From Novosphingobium naphthalenivorans NBRC 102051 (GTDB lineage Bacteria > Pseudomonadota > Alphaproteobacteria > Sphingomonadales > Sphingomonadaceae), in contig NZ_BCTX01000045.1 of the NCBI RefSeq assembly GCF_001590985.1, positions 1 to 40,560 on the forward strand: 40,560 nt of DNA, written 5' to 3'. Positions 16,321 through 25,523 of this stretch are shown piece after piece. The notes under the pieces are model-generated. The model did no database searches and was not told where the DNA came from. It saw only the letters and a program-made list of their open reading frames with translations. How positions within the stretch are numbered: position 1 is the stretch's first letter; each line of letters begins with the position of its first letter. The translations under genes and the position numbers were made by a program.

Positions 16321-17055
16321 ATGTCCAAGATGATGCCTTCCCTGACGATCGCCGCCCTCCTGCTCGCCAGCACCGCCGCCGTAGTGGCCGGCGATGCGGT
16401 CAACCCCGCCGTGACCGACGCCGTGACCGACAGCGCCCGCCCTGCCGAGGACGTGGCGCACGATGCAGAGCGCAAGCCTGCCGAACTGATGGCCTTCGCC
16501 GGCGTCCATAAAGGCGCCAAGATCGCCGAACTCGCTCCCGGCGGCGGCTACTACACCCGGCTGCTGAGCCTCGCGGTCGGCCCCGAAGGCCACATCTTCG
16601 CCGATTCGGGCCGCCCGGCGCCCGCTGCCGAAGCCTGGGCCACCGATCACCCGCAAGTGAGCGTCTCGATCATCAAGGCCGGAGACGACCTCGCTTCCGA
16701 GCCGGTCGACATCGTCTGGACCACCCAGAACTATCACGACTTCAAGAACGCGAAGATCAGCGACACCGATGCCGCCGCACTCTACAATCAGGCAGCGTTC
16801 CGCGCGCTCAAGCCCGGCGGAGTCTATCTCATCAACGATCACGCCGCCGCGCCGGGGGCGCCCGCCGACGTCACTTCGACCCTGCACCGCATCGACGAGG
16901 CAACCGTCATCAAGGAAGTCGAGGCCGCCGGTTTCCAACTGGCAGGCAAGAGCGATGCGCTTGCCAACCCGGCCGACGATCACTCCCTCAAGGTCTTCGA
17001 TCCGGCCATCCGGGGCAAGACCGATCAGTTCGTGCTGAAGTTCGTGAAACCCTAA
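16321..17055 (+). CDS. exported class I SAM-methyltransferase-like protein (COG4798 type)
   Basis: This is a 244-residue protein with an N-terminal signal peptide (TIAALLLASTAAVVAG) followed by a Rossmann methyltransferase fold. Motif I is IAELAPGGGYYTRLL (about residues 69-83), with ALKPGGVYLINDH as post-motif strand. It resembles the predicted methyltransferases of COG4798. A signal peptide on a SAM enzyme is odd because SAM is cytoplasmic; the protein may be periplasmic with another ligand, or the leader may be a membrane anchor. GGAGAG precedes the ATG. The gene is divergent from folB. Confidence 0.85.
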   Translation: MSKMMPSLTIAALLLASTAAVVAGDAVNPAVTDAVTDSARPAEDVAHDAERKPAELMAFAGVHKGAKIAELAPGGGYYTRLLSLAVGPEGHIFADSGRPAPAAEAWATDHPQVSVSIIKAGDDLASEPVDIVWTTQNYHDFKNAKISDTDAAALYNQAAFRALKPGGVYLINDHAAAPGAPADVTSTLHRIDEATVIKEVEAAGFQLAGKSDALANPADDHSLKVFDPAIRGKTDQFVLKFVKP

Positions 17056-17068
17056 AAAGGCGTTCAAT

Positions 17069-17191
17069 CCTCCCTGTCCCCACAGGGGATGGGGAGGTGG
17101 CATTCGCGGAGCGAATGACGGAGGGGTTTTGGCCCCCTCCACCACCCGCTACGCGGGCGGTCCCCCTCCCCATCGCTTCGCGACAGGGAGG
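17069..17191. repeat. REP-like palindromic intergenic element, copy A
   Basis: The 123-bp element has outer arms CCTCCCTGTC (17069-17078) and GACAGGGAGG (17182-17191). It has inner palindromes around ATTCGCGGAGCGAAT (17103-17117) and CCGCTACGCGG, and internal GACGGAGGGG and GGTCCCCCTCCCC blocks. Copy B at 28190-28316 has the same block order with different loop sequences. It separates the methyltransferase-like gene (plus) from the convergent RlmI-like gene (minus), where it may help end both transcripts. Confidence 0.9.
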
Positions 17192-17207
17192 ATTTGGGCA
17201 TTGATCG

Positions 17208-18116
17208 TTAATCCCGCCGCCAGCGCGCGAAGATCGCGGTAGGCAGCAGCCGGCTCTGCCGCTCATCCTGAGCTTGTCGAAGGGCATCCTCGCGCACGGC
17301 CAGATCGCCATGCTCGATAACGCCGGGCAGACCGGCGAACAGCTCCTCCATCAGCCCGGCCAGCGCCAGCGAGGACATGCGCACGGCATAGACGGTCAGG
17401 AACAGGAACCGGCTGTTCTCGTCGAGCAGCTGGCGGCAATCGCCGAGCAAGCCGGGCAGGTTCTCTTCCAGACGCCAGGTCTCGCCATTGGGGCCGCGTC
17501 CGAACTTGGGGGGATCGAGGATGATCCCGTCGTAGCGCTTGCTCCGGCGCACTTCGCGTGCGGCGAACTTGGCGGCATCGTCGACCAGCCAGCGCACCGG
17601 GCGGTCTTCCAGACCGGCGAGCGCCGCGTTCTCCCGCGCCTGCCCGACCGACTTCTTCGAGGCATCGACATGCGTCACCGGCCCATGGGCGGAAAGCGCC
17701 AGCGTGCCGACGCCGGTATAGCCGAACAGGTTCAGCGTCGACGCATCGTCGCGCCCGGCCAGTTGCGCGCGCATCCAGTCCCAGACCGGCGCCATGTCGG
17801 GGAAAAAGCCGAGATGGCGGAACGGCGTGCACTGCGCGGTAAAGGCCACTTCGTTCCAGGCCAGCGGCCAGCCTTCGCGCGGGACTTGCCTGTCGAAGTG
17901 CCAGCGCCCGCCGCCGTCCTCGTCCGAACCGGGAACGAATTCGCCATGCGCATCCCAGTCCGCAAGGCGCGGCGTCCACATCGCCTGCGGCTCGGGCCGG
18001 ACGAAGCGGTAGGCGCCGTAGCGTTCCAGCTTGCGGCCGTGGCCGGAATCGACAAGGCCGTAGTCGTCCCAGCCCTCGCCGGCGAGGACCAGAGGCTGGG
18101 TGACGAGGTCTGCCAT
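17208..18116 (-). CDS. class I SAM-dependent rRNA-methyltransferase-like protein (RlmI/RlmK-like)
   Basis: The 302-residue protein has a Rossmann methyltransferase core: motif I NLFGYTGVGTLALSAHG (129-145), an acidic motif VDAS (150-153), and the catalytic-type IILDPPKFGRG (198-208). This fits the Methyltrans_SAM family that includes 23S rRNA m5C methyltransferase RlmI, but the N-terminal PUA domain of RlmI is absent. The target is unproven. Its ATG overlaps the thrC stop codon (TGATG), so it is translationally coupled to thrC. Residues 277-287 (DALRQAQDERQ) are encoded by a REP half-element, listed separately. Confidence 0.88.
   Translation of the reverse strand: MADLVTQPLVLAGEGWDDYGLVDSGHGRKLERYGAYRFVRPEPQAMWTPRLADWDAHGEFVPGSDEDGGGRWHFDRQVPREGWPLAWNEVAFTAQCTPFRHLGFFPDMAPVWDWMRAQLAGRDDASTLNLFGYTGVGTLALSAHGPVTHVDASKKSVGQARENAALAGLEDRPVRWLVDDAAKFAAREVRRSKRYDGIILDPPKFGRGPNGETWRLEENLPGLLGDCRQLLDENSRFLFLTVYAVRMSSLALAGLMEELFAGLPGVIEHGDLAVREDALRQAQDERQSRLLPTAIFARWRRD
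17262..17283. repeat. REP half-element inside a coding region
   Basis: CTCATCCTGAGCTTGTCGAA plus GG matches the core of the element at 31521-31589, which carries the same sequence in both orientations. It is translated in frame as LRQAQDE within the C-terminal part of the methyltransferase gene. A single arm is present here. Confidence 0.85.
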
Positions 18117-19516
18117 CAGGCCTTCGGCGTGGCGTGGCTGGCGACGAACTCCGCCACCGCCTCGTAAGTCCCCGGCAGCCCGACGCACTTTTCCTCACGG
18201 TCGAACAAGTCGCCCACGCGCGCGGGCAGGCCCGGCCGGTGGCCCGTCGAACGCTCGACCGCTTCGGGGAATTTCGCCGGATGCGCGGTCGCCAGCGTGA
18301 CGACCGGGGTCATGGCCTCGATTCCCGCCGTGCGCGCGGCAAAGAGGCCGCAAGCGGTGTGCGGATCGATCAGTTCGCCGCAGCTTTCCCAAGCCCAGCG
18401 AATGGTCGAGGCCATATCGTCGGCATCGGCGCGCGCCGACTGGAACAGCGCGGCAGCGCCTTCGCGCTGCGCATTGGTGAGCTGCATCGCCTTGCTGGCT
18501 TCGAAACCTGCCATCTGCTCAGCCATGGCCTGGCCGTTGCGGCCGCCGAGATCGAACAGCAGGCGCTCGAAGTTCGAGGAGACCTGGATATCCATCGAAG
18601 GCGCTGCCGTCGGCGTGACGGTGCCCTGCGAGTAATCGCCGGTGGAGAGCGCGCGGTGGAGGATGTCGTTGACGTTGGTCGCCACGATCAGCTTCGCCAC
18701 CGGCAGGCCCATCTGCGCCGCGACATAGCCCGCGAAGACGTCGCCGAAGTTGCCCGTCGGCACCGAGAACGCCACCGCACGATGCGGCGCGCCAAGCTGC
18801 AGGGCGGCGGCGAAGTAATAGACGACCTGCGCCATCAGGCGCGCCCAGTTGATCGAGTTCACCGCACCGATGGCGAAACGGCCGGTCATGTCGGTATCGT
18901 TGAACATGCGCTTCACCATCGCCTGGGCGTCGTCGAACGAGCCCTCGATGGCGATGTTGTAAACGTTGGGCGCCAGCACCGTGGTCATCTGGCGGCGCTG
19001 CACGTCCGATACGCGGCCGTGCGGGTGGAGCATGAAGATGTCCACTTTCTCACGGCCCGCCACCGCGTCGATCGCCGCCGAGCCGGTATCGCCCGACGTC
19101 GCGCCGACGATCGTCAGGTTGCGATCGGACCGGCTGAGGAATTCCTCGAAGAGCAGGCCGAGCAGCTGCAATGCCACGTCCTTGAACGCCAGCGTCGGGC
19201 CATGGAACAGCTCCAGCACCCACTGCTGCTCGTCGAGCTGCTTGAGCGGCGTCACCGCCTTGTGCGCGAAGCGGCCATAGGCCTGCGTGGTCAGCTCCAG
19301 CAGGCGCTCATAAGTCAGGCTGTCGCCGACGAACGGCGCCATGACTTTGGCGGCCAGCTCGGCGTAAGGCAGGCCTGCCATCGCGGCGATCTCTTCGCTG
19401 GAAAAGCGCGGCCACTCGCGCGGCACGTAAAGGCCGCCGTCCGATGCGAGGCCGGCAAGCGTAGCGCCTTCGAAATCGAGCGCCGGAGCGCTGCCGCGAG
19501 TGCTGATGTATTCCAT
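18116..19516 (-). CDS. thrC: threonine synthase
   Basis: ThrC converts O-phosphohomoserine to threonine with pyridoxal phosphate. The 466-residue protein belongs to the long (bacterial/fungal-type) class with the N-terminal YISTRG start, the PLP lysine Lys112 in GPTLAFKDVALQ, the GATSGDTGSAA phosphate-binding loop and SVPTGNFGDVFAGY. ATG 19516 has AGGA six bases upstream and is preferred over a TTG at 19522. It lies 81 bp after the SURF1-like gene, at the end of the cytochrome oxidase run, and is coupled to the methyltransferase downstream. Confidence 0.96.
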   Translation of the reverse strand: MEYISTRGSAPALDFEGATLAGLASDGGLYVPREWPRFSSEEIAAMAGLPYAELAAKVMAPFVGDSLTYERLLELTTQAYGRFAHKAVTPLKQLDEQQWVLELFHGPTLAFKDVALQLLGLLFEEFLSRSDRNLTIVGATSGDTGSAAIDAVAGREKVDIFMLHPHGRVSDVQRRQMTTVLAPNVYNIAIEGSFDDAQAMVKRMFNDTDMTGRFAIGAVNSINWARLMAQVVYYFAAALQLGAPHRAVAFSVPTGNFGDVFAGYVAAQMGLPVAKLIVATNVNDILHRALSTGDYSQGTVTPTAAPSMDIQVSSNFERLLFDLGGRNGQAMAEQMAGFEASKAMQLTNAQREGAAALFQSARADADDMASTIRWAWESCGELIDPHTACGLFAARTAGIEAMTPVVTLATAHPAKFPEAVERSTGHRPGLPARVGDLFDREEKCVGLPGTYEAVAEFVASHATPKA

Positions 19517-19597
19517 GGCCAATCCTGTTGTTTCGGCGCGGTTAGCGGGATGAGGCCGGAAAGGAAAGCCCCGGAAAGGGAAACCAGTACGTGCCGC

Positions 19598-20164
19598 TCA
19601 GCCCGCCCGCAGCCGCTTCCACAGCGCGATCGCATAGACCGCCAGTGCCGTGGCGGCGAAGAAGAACCACTGGATGGCATAGGCAAAGTGATTGTTCGGA
19701 ATTTCCGAGGGATCGGGCCTGGCATTGGCCTGAAGCCCGGCCAGCGGCGGATCGGCGACCAGCCGCGGCCCCGGCGCGATGGTTCCGTGAACCTCTCCGC
19801 CCTGCCACTCCAGGGCATCATTGGGCTGCTGCGACCAGCCCAGCACCACCAGCGCCGTGCCGCCGCCGGGCAGCACGCACTGCGCGGTCTGCGCCATGCC
19901 CGATTCGCCCGCAGTATTGCGTCCCGCCATGCTGCTGTGATTCGTGACGCCCGCACAGGTCAAGTACGCGCGGTGATAGAACAGCGCCTCGTCCACGCCC
20001 TTCGACGGCCAGGCAATCTCCGCGCCCGAGTGCTGCGCGGCCGCATAGTCCGCCAGCAGGGCTTCCTTCCACTGGAGCCGGTGCAACTGCCACACTCCCA
20101 GCGAGACCATCAGCGCCACGGCGGCCAGCACGACAAGCGTGGACAGGACGGGAACGCGCCGCAC
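19598..20164 (-). CDS. SURF1 family cytochrome oxidase assembly protein
   Basis: SURF1 (Shy1) helps insert heme a into subunit I of aa3 oxidase. The 188-residue protein has an N-terminal TM helix (VLSTLVVLAAVALMVSLGVWQ followed by HRLQWKE), the family-typical GxWQxxRxxWK pattern, a periplasmic part with RAYLTCAGV and VVLGWSQQ, then NNHFAYAIQWF leading into the C-terminal TM helix. It is shorter than typical SURF1 (about 240). GTG 20164 starts two bases after the DUF983 stop, with AGGGA six bases upstream; the open frame extends further, but inside the DUF983 gene. Confidence 0.9.
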   Translation of the reverse strand: MRRVPVLSTLVVLAAVALMVSLGVWQLHRLQWKEALLADYAAAQHSGAEIAWPSKGVDEALFYHRAYLTCAGVTNHSSMAGRNTAGESGMAQTAQCVLPGGGTALVVLGWSQQPNDALEWQGGEVHGTIAPGPRLVADPPLAGLQANARPDPSEIPNNHFAYAIQWFFFAATALAVYAIALWKRLRAG

Positions 20165-20166
20165 GG

Positions 20167-20544
20167 TCAGTCCCTGAGCCGGCCCTCGCCCGCGCGGCGG
20201 CGGTACTCGGCACCCAGCAGCCAGGCCTTGGCCATGCGCAGGCCCCCGATCACCAGCACGGTCGTGAGCGGCACCCACAGCACGGCATGGACCCAGAACG
20301 GCGGCTCGAACGAGAGCTGAAGCCAGATCGCCAGCACGGCGATAATGGCTCCGACGATCAGGGTGAGAAACGCGGCAGGCCCGTCGCCGACATTGAACTG
20401 GGTGTAATCCAGTCCGCAGGACCGGCAGCGCGGCGCGAACTTCAGCAGGCCATCGAACAGGGTCTTGCCGCCGCACTTGGGACACAGCCCCAGCAACACC
20501 GCCTTGCCGATTTCCTGTTCAGGCCCGGTCTCCGGCTCAGGCAT
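20167..20544 (-). CDS. DUF983 family membrane protein
   Basis: The 125-residue protein has an N-terminal zinc-ribbon-like pair CPKC (21-24) and CRSC (40-43), then two TM helices (FLTLIVGAIIAVLAIWLQL and WVHAVLWVPLTTVLVIGG). DUF983 proteins commonly lie beside ctaE and SURF1 genes in alphaproteobacteria. A role in oxidase biogenesis is suspected from context, and metal handling is possible. It overlaps the end of the DUF3291 gene by eight bases. Confidence 0.9.
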   Translation of the reverse strand: MPEPETGPEQEIGKAVLLGLCPKCGGKTLFDGLLKFAPRCRSCGLDYTQFNVGDGPAAFLTLIVGAIIAVLAIWLQLSFEPPFWVHAVLWVPLTTVLVIGGLRMAKAWLLGAEYRRRAGEGRLRD

Positions 20545-21043
20545 TCCCGACGCACCAGGGATCGGGCTTGTGATCGACCGGCAGTCCGGCTTCGTCTGGC
20601 GCGGGGAAGCGGGCCTTGAACGTGAAGGCCTGAGGGCAAGGCCCGAAACGATCGAGCAGCCACAGGCGCGACAGCCCGTCGCTCACGGCCGGGACCGTTC
20701 CCGCCGGGATCCACCAGAGCGCCTGATAGGCACCTTCGAAACGTTCGAAATAGTCACGGCGCTTGGCCATGACCGGGGTATGGGCGCTGCGATAGACAAA
20801 GTTGAACAGCGAATCGGCATCGCGCCAGACCGACATGTTCACCGCCAGGAGGGGATCGGGCGAATAGCTGATCCCCATGGCATTGCCGCTTTCATCCTGC
20901 AGCCGCCAGACGAACCCCTCGGACGCGTCGGCCAGGGCATTGACCCGGTCGAGCGCGTCGAAGAACGGCTGCACGCGCGGATCTCCATGGGGTGCGACAA
21001 GGCGCCCGATGTTGATCTGCGCGAGATGCCAGCCTTCCGTCAT
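20537..21043 (-). CDS. DUF3291 domain protein
   Basis: The 168-residue protein begins WHLAQINIGRLVAP and contains FVWRLQ, NMSVWRDADSLFNFVYRSAH and the WWIPAG stretch, which fit DUF3291, a ferredoxin-like fold related to small monooxygenases (ABM-like). Function is unknown. It is embedded in the oxidase run between ctaE and the DUF983 gene, which could reflect co-expression rather than function. The start codon has only a weak GAAGA upstream. Confidence 0.85.
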   Translation of the reverse strand: MTEGWHLAQINIGRLVAPHGDPRVQPFFDALDRVNALADASEGFVWRLQDESGNAMGISYSPDPLLAVNMSVWRDADSLFNFVYRSAHTPVMAKRRDYFERFEGAYQALWWIPAGTVPAVSDGLSRLWLLDRFGPCPQAFTFKARFPAPDEAGLPVDHKPDPWCVGNA

Positions 21044-21076
21044 TCTTCGATGCCCCTGATTACTCGATGGCGGCGA

Positions 21077-21898
21077 TTACTCGATGACCGCGCCGGCGTT
21101 GCCCCAGATGTAGATGCACACGAAGAGGAACAGCCACACCACGTCGACGAAATGCCAGTACCACGCGGCCGCTTCGAAACCGAAGTGCTGGCGCGGGGTA
21201 AAGTCCCCCTTGAAGGCGCGCACGAGGCAGACGATCAGCATGATGGTGCCGACGATCACATGGAAGCCGTGGAAGCCGGTCGCCATGTAGAAGGCCGAAC
21301 CATAAGTGTTGCCGCCGAAGGCGAACGGGGCGTGGATGTATTCGTAAGCCTGGATCGAGGTGAACAGCATTCCGAGCAGCACGGTCGCCAGCAGGCCCTT
21401 CTTCAGACCCTCGCGATCCCCGTGGATCAGCGAGTGGTGCGCCCAGGTGACGGTAGTGCCCGAGCACAGCAGGATCAGCGTGTTCAGCAGCGGCAGCGCG
21501 AAGGGATCCATGACCGCTTCGATCGCCTTGGGCGGCCACTGGCCACCGACCACTTCGGCAATCGTCGAAGGGAACAGCGAGAAGTCGAAGAACGCCCAGA
21601 ACCAGCCGACGAAGAACATCACTTCCGAAGCGATGAACAGGATCATGCCGTAGCGCTGGTGCAGCTGCACCACCGGGGTGTGATCGCCCGCGTGCGCCTC
21701 GTTGATGATCTTCGAGAACCACATGAACATGGATGCCAGCAGAACCGCCAGCCCCAGCCAGGGCACGAAGTGACCGCCCGGCATGCCGTGCATGAACAGC
21801 ACCATGCCCGAAGTGAACGTCAAGGCGCCGATGGTCGTGGCAAGCGGCGCGATATCCGGTGGAAGGATGTGGTAATCGTGGTTCTTCGTACCGGCCAT
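21077..21898 (-). CDS. ctaE: cytochrome c oxidase subunit III
   Basis: This is subunit III of the aa3-type oxidase, a non-metal membrane subunit. The 273-residue protein has about seven TM helices and subunit III signatures including HDYHILPPDIAPL, SEVMFFVGWFWAFFD, the WAHHSLIHGDR loop, ATGFHGFHVIVGT and the C-terminal AAWYWHFVDVVWLFLF. It lies 79 bp downstream of ctaG in the standard alphaproteobacterial order. Confidence 0.97.
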   Translation of the reverse strand: MAGTKNHDYHILPPDIAPLATTIGALTFTSGMVLFMHGMPGGHFVPWLGLAVLLASMFMWFSKIINEAHAGDHTPVVQLHQRYGMILFIASEVMFFVGWFWAFFDFSLFPSTIAEVVGGQWPPKAIEAVMDPFALPLLNTLILLCSGTTVTWAHHSLIHGDREGLKKGLLATVLLGMLFTSIQAYEYIHAPFAFGGNTYGSAFYMATGFHGFHVIVGTIMLIVCLVRAFKGDFTPRQHFGFEAAAWYWHFVDVVWLFLFVCIYIWGNAGAVIE

Positions 21899-21977
21899 GG
21901 TGCCTACTTCCCCGTTTCCAACTGTCTATTTTTCCGCGGTTCCCCCCATAGGCCCCGCGCACAGATTTCTTCAGGCC

Positions 21978-22580
21978 TTAACCGCCCGGCTTGTTCTGGT
22001 CCAGTGTCTTTGCATCGCCGATCGACGTTACGTGGAACGTATAGCTGAGCGTAATCTCCGCCACGTCCTTGTTGTCCGGATCGTCAAGGATCGCCGGATC
22101 AATGTAATAGAGCACCGGCATACGCACTTCCTCACCGGGCTTGAGAGTCTGCTCGGTGAAACAGAAGCACTGGATCTTGTTGAAATACTTGGCGGCCTGC
22201 TCCGGTTCTACATTGAAGCTGGCCGTGCCCGTAACCGTCTGGTTCGAATCGTTCTTCGCCCAGAACAGCGCCATGTCACGCGCGCCGATCGATACGGTAT
22301 CGGTGCGCTGCAGTGGCTTGAATTCCCAGGGCATGTCCCGCGCGACATTGGCGTCGAAACGCACCCGCATCTCGCGCCCGCTGTCCTTGACGGTGGCGGC
22401 CTGCGCAATGTCCACCCTGCGCGTGGTGCCGCCATAGCCCGTCACCTGGCAGAAGATCCGGTAGAGCGGCACCGAGGCATAACCGAGCCCCAGCATCCCC
22501 AGCGCAATCGACAGGGCGACAGTCGCGACCTTGCGGTTGCTTTGCCTTGCCCTTTCGACCGCGCTGATCTGCCCCGTCAT
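21978..22580 (-). CDS. ctaG: cytochrome c oxidase assembly protein CtaG/Cox11
   Basis: Cox11 delivers copper to the CuB site of subunit I. The 200-residue protein has an N-terminal TM helix (about 18-36), the conserved VPLYRIFCQVTGYGG (37-51, with Cys44), and the copper-binding KIQCFCF (Cys138 and Cys140). The C-terminal beta domain faces the periplasm. It starts 5 bases after the small TM protein gene. Confidence 0.97.
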   Translation of the reverse strand: MTGQISAVERARQSNRKVATVALSIALGMLGLGYASVPLYRIFCQVTGYGGTTRRVDIAQAATVKDSGREMRVRFDANVARDMPWEFKPLQRTDTVSIGARDMALFWAKNDSNQTVTGTASFNVEPEQAAKYFNKIQCFCFTEQTLKPGEEVRMPVLYYIDPAILDDPDNKDVAEITLSYTFHVTSIGDAKTLDQNKPGG

Positions 22581-22585
22581 GACGT

Positions 22586-22714
22586 TCAGCTCATCTTGGC
22601 GATCGAAATGAAGAAGACGAGAATGACGAAACCCGCCAGGCTGAGGCCCAGCACGAGGTTGCGGCTCTTGCGGATCTGTTCGACGGTCCGGCGGTCCTGT
22701 TCGTGGTCTTCCAT
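22586..22714 (-). CDS. 42-residue single-pass membrane protein in the cta operon (CoxF-like)
   Basis: This small gene, MEDHEQDRRTVEQIRKSRN followed by a TM helix (LVLGLSLAGFVILVFFISIA), sits exactly between ctaB and ctaG. AGGGA lies 4-5 bases upstream of the ATG, 11 bases after the ctaB stop. Small CoxF-like or cytochrome-oxidase-associated proteins commonly occupy this slot in alphaproteobacteria. Its charged head and single helix suggest an assembly factor or accessory subunit, but the role is inferred from position only. Confidence 0.8.
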   Translation of the reverse strand: MEDHEQDRRTVEQIRKSRNLVLGLSLAGFVILVFFISIAKMS

Positions 22715-22725
22715 ACCGTCCCTGC

Positions 22726-23652
22726 TCACATCACGATGAAGCGATCGACCACCAGCGCCGCGAACAGCGCGAAAAGGTAGATCACCGAATAGGCGAAAAG
22801 CTGCTTTTCCGGCTTCATCGTGTCGTCCGGCCCCTGCCGCTCGCGGAACGCCACCCGCACCGAGAGGGCCAGGAACAGGCTCGACAGCACAAGCGCCGAA
22901 ATACCGTAGATCGCGCCAGTATGCTCCTTGCCCGGCAGCCACCAGGGCAGCGCGCTGAGCGGCAGCAGCAGCACCGCATAGAGGAGGATCTGGCGGCGGG
23001 TGGACTTCTCACCGGCAACGACCGGCATCATCGGGATGCCGACTTTGGCGTAATCGCTCTTCACGAAGAGCGCGAGCGCCCAGAAATGCGGCGGCGTCCA
23101 GAAGAAGATGATCGCGAACAGCACGATGGGCATGAGAGTGACGTGCCCGGTGGCGGCGACCCAGCCGATCAGCGGCGGAAACGCGCCCGCGCCGCCGCCG
23201 ATGACGATGTTCTGCGGCGTGCGCGGCTTGAGCCAGATCGTGTAGATGACGGCATAATAGACGATCGAGACCGCGAGGATCGCGGCCGCGAGCCAGCCCA
23301 CGGCAAAGCCCATGAGGAACACCGAGGCGGCGCAGAGCACACCGGCGAAATCGCGCGCGGTGGTACGGTCCAGCCGGCCTTGCGGCAGCGGGCGCTTGGC
23401 CGTGCGCTTCATCCCCGCGTCGAGATCGGCTTCCCACCACTGATTGAGCGCGGCAGCACCGCCCGCACCCATGGCAATGCACAGGATCGCGGTGAAAGCG
23501 AGCACCGGGTGGATGCGGTCCGGCGCGGCGATCAGGCCGCACAGGCCGGTGAAAATCACCAGACTCATCACGCGCGGCTTGGTCAGCGCGAACAGGTCAC
23601 GCCAGTCAGCAGGCAGCGGCGTGGTGGCAGGAGCGGGAATCGTCGGGTTCAT
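22726..23652 (-). CDS. ctaB: protoheme IX farnesyltransferase (heme O synthase)
   Basis: CtaB farnesylates heme b to heme o, the precursor of heme a. The 308-residue UbiA-family protein has about nine TM helices. Its first prenyl-diphosphate-binding motif is in [20 protein letters not shown] (about 75-94), the second loop reads [17 protein letters not shown], and it contains [22 protein letters not shown] 23652 is preferred over GTG 23670, although neither has a strong ribosome-binding site. It follows ctaD after a 164-bp gap containing a hairpin. Confidence 0.96.
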   Translation of the reverse strand: MNPTIPAPATTPLPADWRDLFALTKPRVMSLVIFTGLCGLIAAPDRIHPVLAFTAILCIAMGAGGAAALNQWWEADLDAGMKRTAKRPLPQGRLDRTTARDFAGVLCAASVFLMGFAVGWLAAAILAVSIVYYAVIYTIWLKPRTPQNIVIGGGAGAFPPLIGWVAATGHVTLMPIVLFAIIFFWTPPHFWALALFVKSDYAKVGIPMMPVVAGEKSTRRQILLYAVLLLPLSALPWWLPGKEHTGAIYGISALVLSSLFLALSVRVAFRERQGPDDTMKPEKQLFAYSVIYLFALFAALVVDRFIVM

Positions 23653-23746
23653 GGCTGGCCGATCATACACCGGAATGGGCCATCGATGCGAGCCGCCGAT
23701 GCGGCAGGCCTGTCCTGAGCGTTTGCTGCAGGCAGACAGACGAAGG

Positions 23747-23783
23747 GCAATCCGAAGCCACTCTCAGGGAGGCTCCGGATTGC
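23747..23783. terminator. hairpin between ctaD and ctaB
   Basis: GCAATCCGAAGCC (23747-23759) pairs with GGCTCCGGATTGC (23771-23783), 13 bp with one G-T wobble, around an 11-base loop. It lies about 35 bases after the ctaD stop codon and has no U-tract. It could be a partial terminator or an mRNA-processing/stability hairpin that sets ctaC-ctaD expression above the assembly genes. Confidence 0.55.
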
Positions 23784-23816
23784 TTCGCACGGCTCGTCAT
23801 CGCGAGCGCCACCGGA

Positions 23817-25493
<1,677 letters not shown>

Positions 25494-25523
25494 GTTCGGA
25501 AACCCTGTCCCTTCTGTTCGCGC

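Noticed and set aside
18134..20320. 728-codon plus-strand ORF opposite thrC and SURF1
   Set aside because: Antisense shadow of well-supported minus-strand genes, with no motif or start signal.
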